Below the pieces are notes generated by a model. It worked only from the letters and a program-made list of their open reading frames with translations, was not told the DNA's origin and searched no databases. A program made the translations under genes and the position numbers. 29,157 bases of DNA from a virus, in the IMG/VR virus record IMGVR_UViG_3300021475_000044, positions 1-29,157 of that record. One strand, given 5' to 3'. This document shows, one piece after another, positions 28,052 to 29,157 of this stretch. Each line of letters begins with the position of its first letter. The first letter of the stretch is position 1.

Positions 28052-28855
28052 CTACTGCGCCCAGCCTCTTCGCTCGCGCTCGCGACGGTTGATATCGAAG
28101 GCATTACGCCTGAACCAGTCGGCGTCCTCTGCGAAAATCCCGTAGGGTGTAACATGCAGAGTTTCGGCCGGTTCCGGAAAAACCGGATCACCGGTGGTTT
28201 TGATTAAGCGCGCCGGCGATGATACAAGGCCTAATGGATCTTCGTCGTATGCGATGCTTCCCCGGTTGGTTGGCGTGTATAAACCGGTGCCGGATTTTCT
28301 GTACGCGTAAGGCGTTGCTTCGACGACGTTTCGATAGTCGTCCATGAACAGCAGGCTTTTTTCCGAGAAGCAACGGCATGGCCTGCCTTTTATTTCTCGA
28401 TCGTAAAATGGCTGCTGTTTCAGTTCTTCGAGTGTTTGCCCTAATAACCCTACAGGGCACTCAGGCAGAGATCCCCCTGGGCTCAAAAATAACAGCCATG
28501 TTTTCAAACCAGTCTGGTCTTCGATGCTTTCGTAGTCATCCCAGGATATGTAGTCGATACCGACCAGCCACTCCCGCTCTGTCTTGTCATAGTAAAATTG
28601 CCATCTCCATTTGACTTCGACGTACGCCACGACAGGTAATGACGACGGATAGACCTTCAAGTTCTTGGCAGCCAGTATATCCGGCAGCGCGTAGCTGATT
28701 CCGTCCTTTCCGCGTAACCTCGGACCGTTGCCTGTTTTACTGATTTCGCTAAACCGGTTGGTCAGATAATCCAGTTCAATGAGCCATCCTTCAACGTACG
28801 CTTCTCCTTTCAGTCCGGTATCCAGGCGGTCGTCATAAGTCCTTGTTGCGAGCAT
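28052..28855 (-). CDS. Putative PD-(D/E)XK endonuclease
   Basis: A 267-residue protein starting MLATRTYDDRLDTGLKGEAY; the ATG overlaps the previous stop (TAATG), so longer in-frame starts are rejected. Pattern: KGEAYVEGWL near residue 20, LPDILA with Asp59, then YVEVKW with Glu80-Val-Lys82, the D...ExK signature of PD-(D/E)XK nucleases. Aromatic and charged sequence follows (LVGIDYISWDDYESIE). The C-terminal half has no recognised domain. Such phage nucleases may act in recombination, host DNA breakdown or exclusion. It is separated from the MuF gene by the repeat region. Confidence 0.6.
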   Translation of the reverse strand: MLATRTYDDRLDTGLKGEAYVEGWLIELDYLTNRFSEISKTGNGPRLRGKDGISYALPDILAAKNLKVYPSSLPVVAYVEVKWRWQFYYDKTEREWLVGIDYISWDDYESIEDQTGLKTWLLFLSPGGSLPECPVGLLGQTLEELKQQPFYDREIKGRPCRCFSEKSLLFMDDYRNVVEATPYAYRKSGTGLYTPTNRGSIAYDEDPLGLVSSPARLIKTTGDPVFPEPAETLHVTPYGIFAEDADWFRRNAFDINRRERERRGWAQ

Positions 28856-29037
28856 TAAGACTCCATTCCACGCGCGATCTGACACTCGATCATCAACTTG
28901 ACGGTAGCTTCTTCGTCGGCCTCGAGCGGCCCGTTCATCCTCGTCCATTCGGCGAGCTGCTCGATCCGATCGGTGATGTCGTCAAGCCCGCTGATCAGAG
29001 TCCAGCCGCTCGATATAGCAGAAAATCCGTCGCGCAC
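28855..29037 (-). CDS. Small helical protein upstream of nuclease
   Basis: A 60-residue protein with a GTG start (VRDGFSAISSGWTLISGLDD, then ITDRIEQLAEWTRMNGPLEA). Its stop overlaps the nuclease ATG, and its start is immediately after the upstream stop, so the three genes are coupled. Acidic and helical; no family recognised. Confidence 0.55.
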   Translation of the reverse strand: MRDGFSAISSGWTLISGLDDITDRIEQLAEWTRMNGPLEADEEATVKLMIECQIARGMES

Positions 29038-29157
29038 TCAGTCGGCGCCCTCGGCCGGGATCACCCAATGACCGGGGCTCAGCTGCGTGCCATCGGGTAG
29101 CGTGGCTTTACCGGAATACCGCTTCGCGCCGCACTCTTCGCATCGGGCGACGAGACT
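29038..29157 (-). CDS. Partial protein with CxxC, 5' end outside window
   Basis: The last 39 codons of a gene entering from the right edge: LVARCEECGAKRYSGKATLP, then DGTQLSPGHWVIPAEGAD and TGA. CEEC may be half of a zinc ribbon, with the rest upstream. The stop abuts the GTG of the 60-aa gene, which supports this frame. No further function can be assigned. Confidence 0.55.
   Translation of the reverse strand, partial: SLVARCEECGAKRYSGKATLPDGTQLSPGHWVIPAEGAD

Noticed and set aside
1-29157. Diversity-generating retroelement or DNA-level phase variation
   Set aside because: No reverse transcriptase, recombinase or matching template/variable repeat pair is visible; the repeats found are in-frame and short.
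1-29157. tRNA, rRNA, terminase or integrase genes
   Set aside because: Looked for by pattern and not seen on either strand; the terminase probably lies outside the window.

Overview
The window is a block of a tailed bacteriophage (or prophage) genome with a contractile tail. It is GC-rich, tightly packed, full of 1-4 base start/stop overlaps, and encodes head, neck, tail and baseplate proteins almost entirely on the minus strand. The recognisable set is a DUF1073-type portal, DUF2213 prohead protease, DUF2184 major capsid protein, DUF4054 connector, DUF3383 sheath, DUF3277 tube and a Dit-like/plug/hub baseplate. This is the small-myovirus architecture with a simple baseplate known from cyanophage Pam3 and several proteobacterial myophages. 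No integrase, terminase, replication gene, tRNA or rRNA is visible, so host and lifestyle cannot be fixed.

In minus-strand transcription order (right to left): the 3' end of a Cys-containing protein, a 60-aa protein and a PD-(D/E)XK nuclease (29157-28052); a 438-bp gene-free stretch with a repeated GCCGGGACGACCA motif and perfect palindromes (28051-27614); a MuF-type head protein (27613-26783); the portal fused to an inorganic-pyrophosphatase-like domain (23306-21003); an HExxH metallopeptidase frame with no start codon of its own for its first ~78 codons; a run of modular accessory proteins, including a PD-(D/E)XK nuclease, a Cys/His/Asp papain-like protein, a winged-helix-like protein, a GH24 lysozyme and several small proteins sharing short tags (19903-15440); then protease-scaffold, cement, major capsid protein, a strong hairpin, connector, membrane/holin-like genes, neck proteins, sheath, tube, chaperone, tape measure, Dit-like protein, plug and hub (15394-1).

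Two groups interrupt this on the plus strand: a cassette of eight genes (23346-26730) between the MuF gene and the portal, including a ribbon-helix-helix-like protein and three Cys-rich zinc-ribbon-like proteins; and a lone Cys-rich gene (7389-7844) between two neck genes.

The most unusual feature is the portal/metallopeptidase junction. The portal ends in a run of nine A residues, and a -1 slip there would extend it into the metallopeptidase frame, giving an approximately 1135-residue portal-pyrophosphatase-metallopeptidase protein. With tags shared by neighbouring genes (a VGTK motif, an AGHxALDxMLDxLYA helix and a KRGQPENxGxFASKG linker), this suggests a set of modular, possibly virion-carried effector proteins. 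Also notable are internal ribosome-binding sites inside the protease-scaffold gene and beta-type modules inserted into sheath, connector, cement and another protein.
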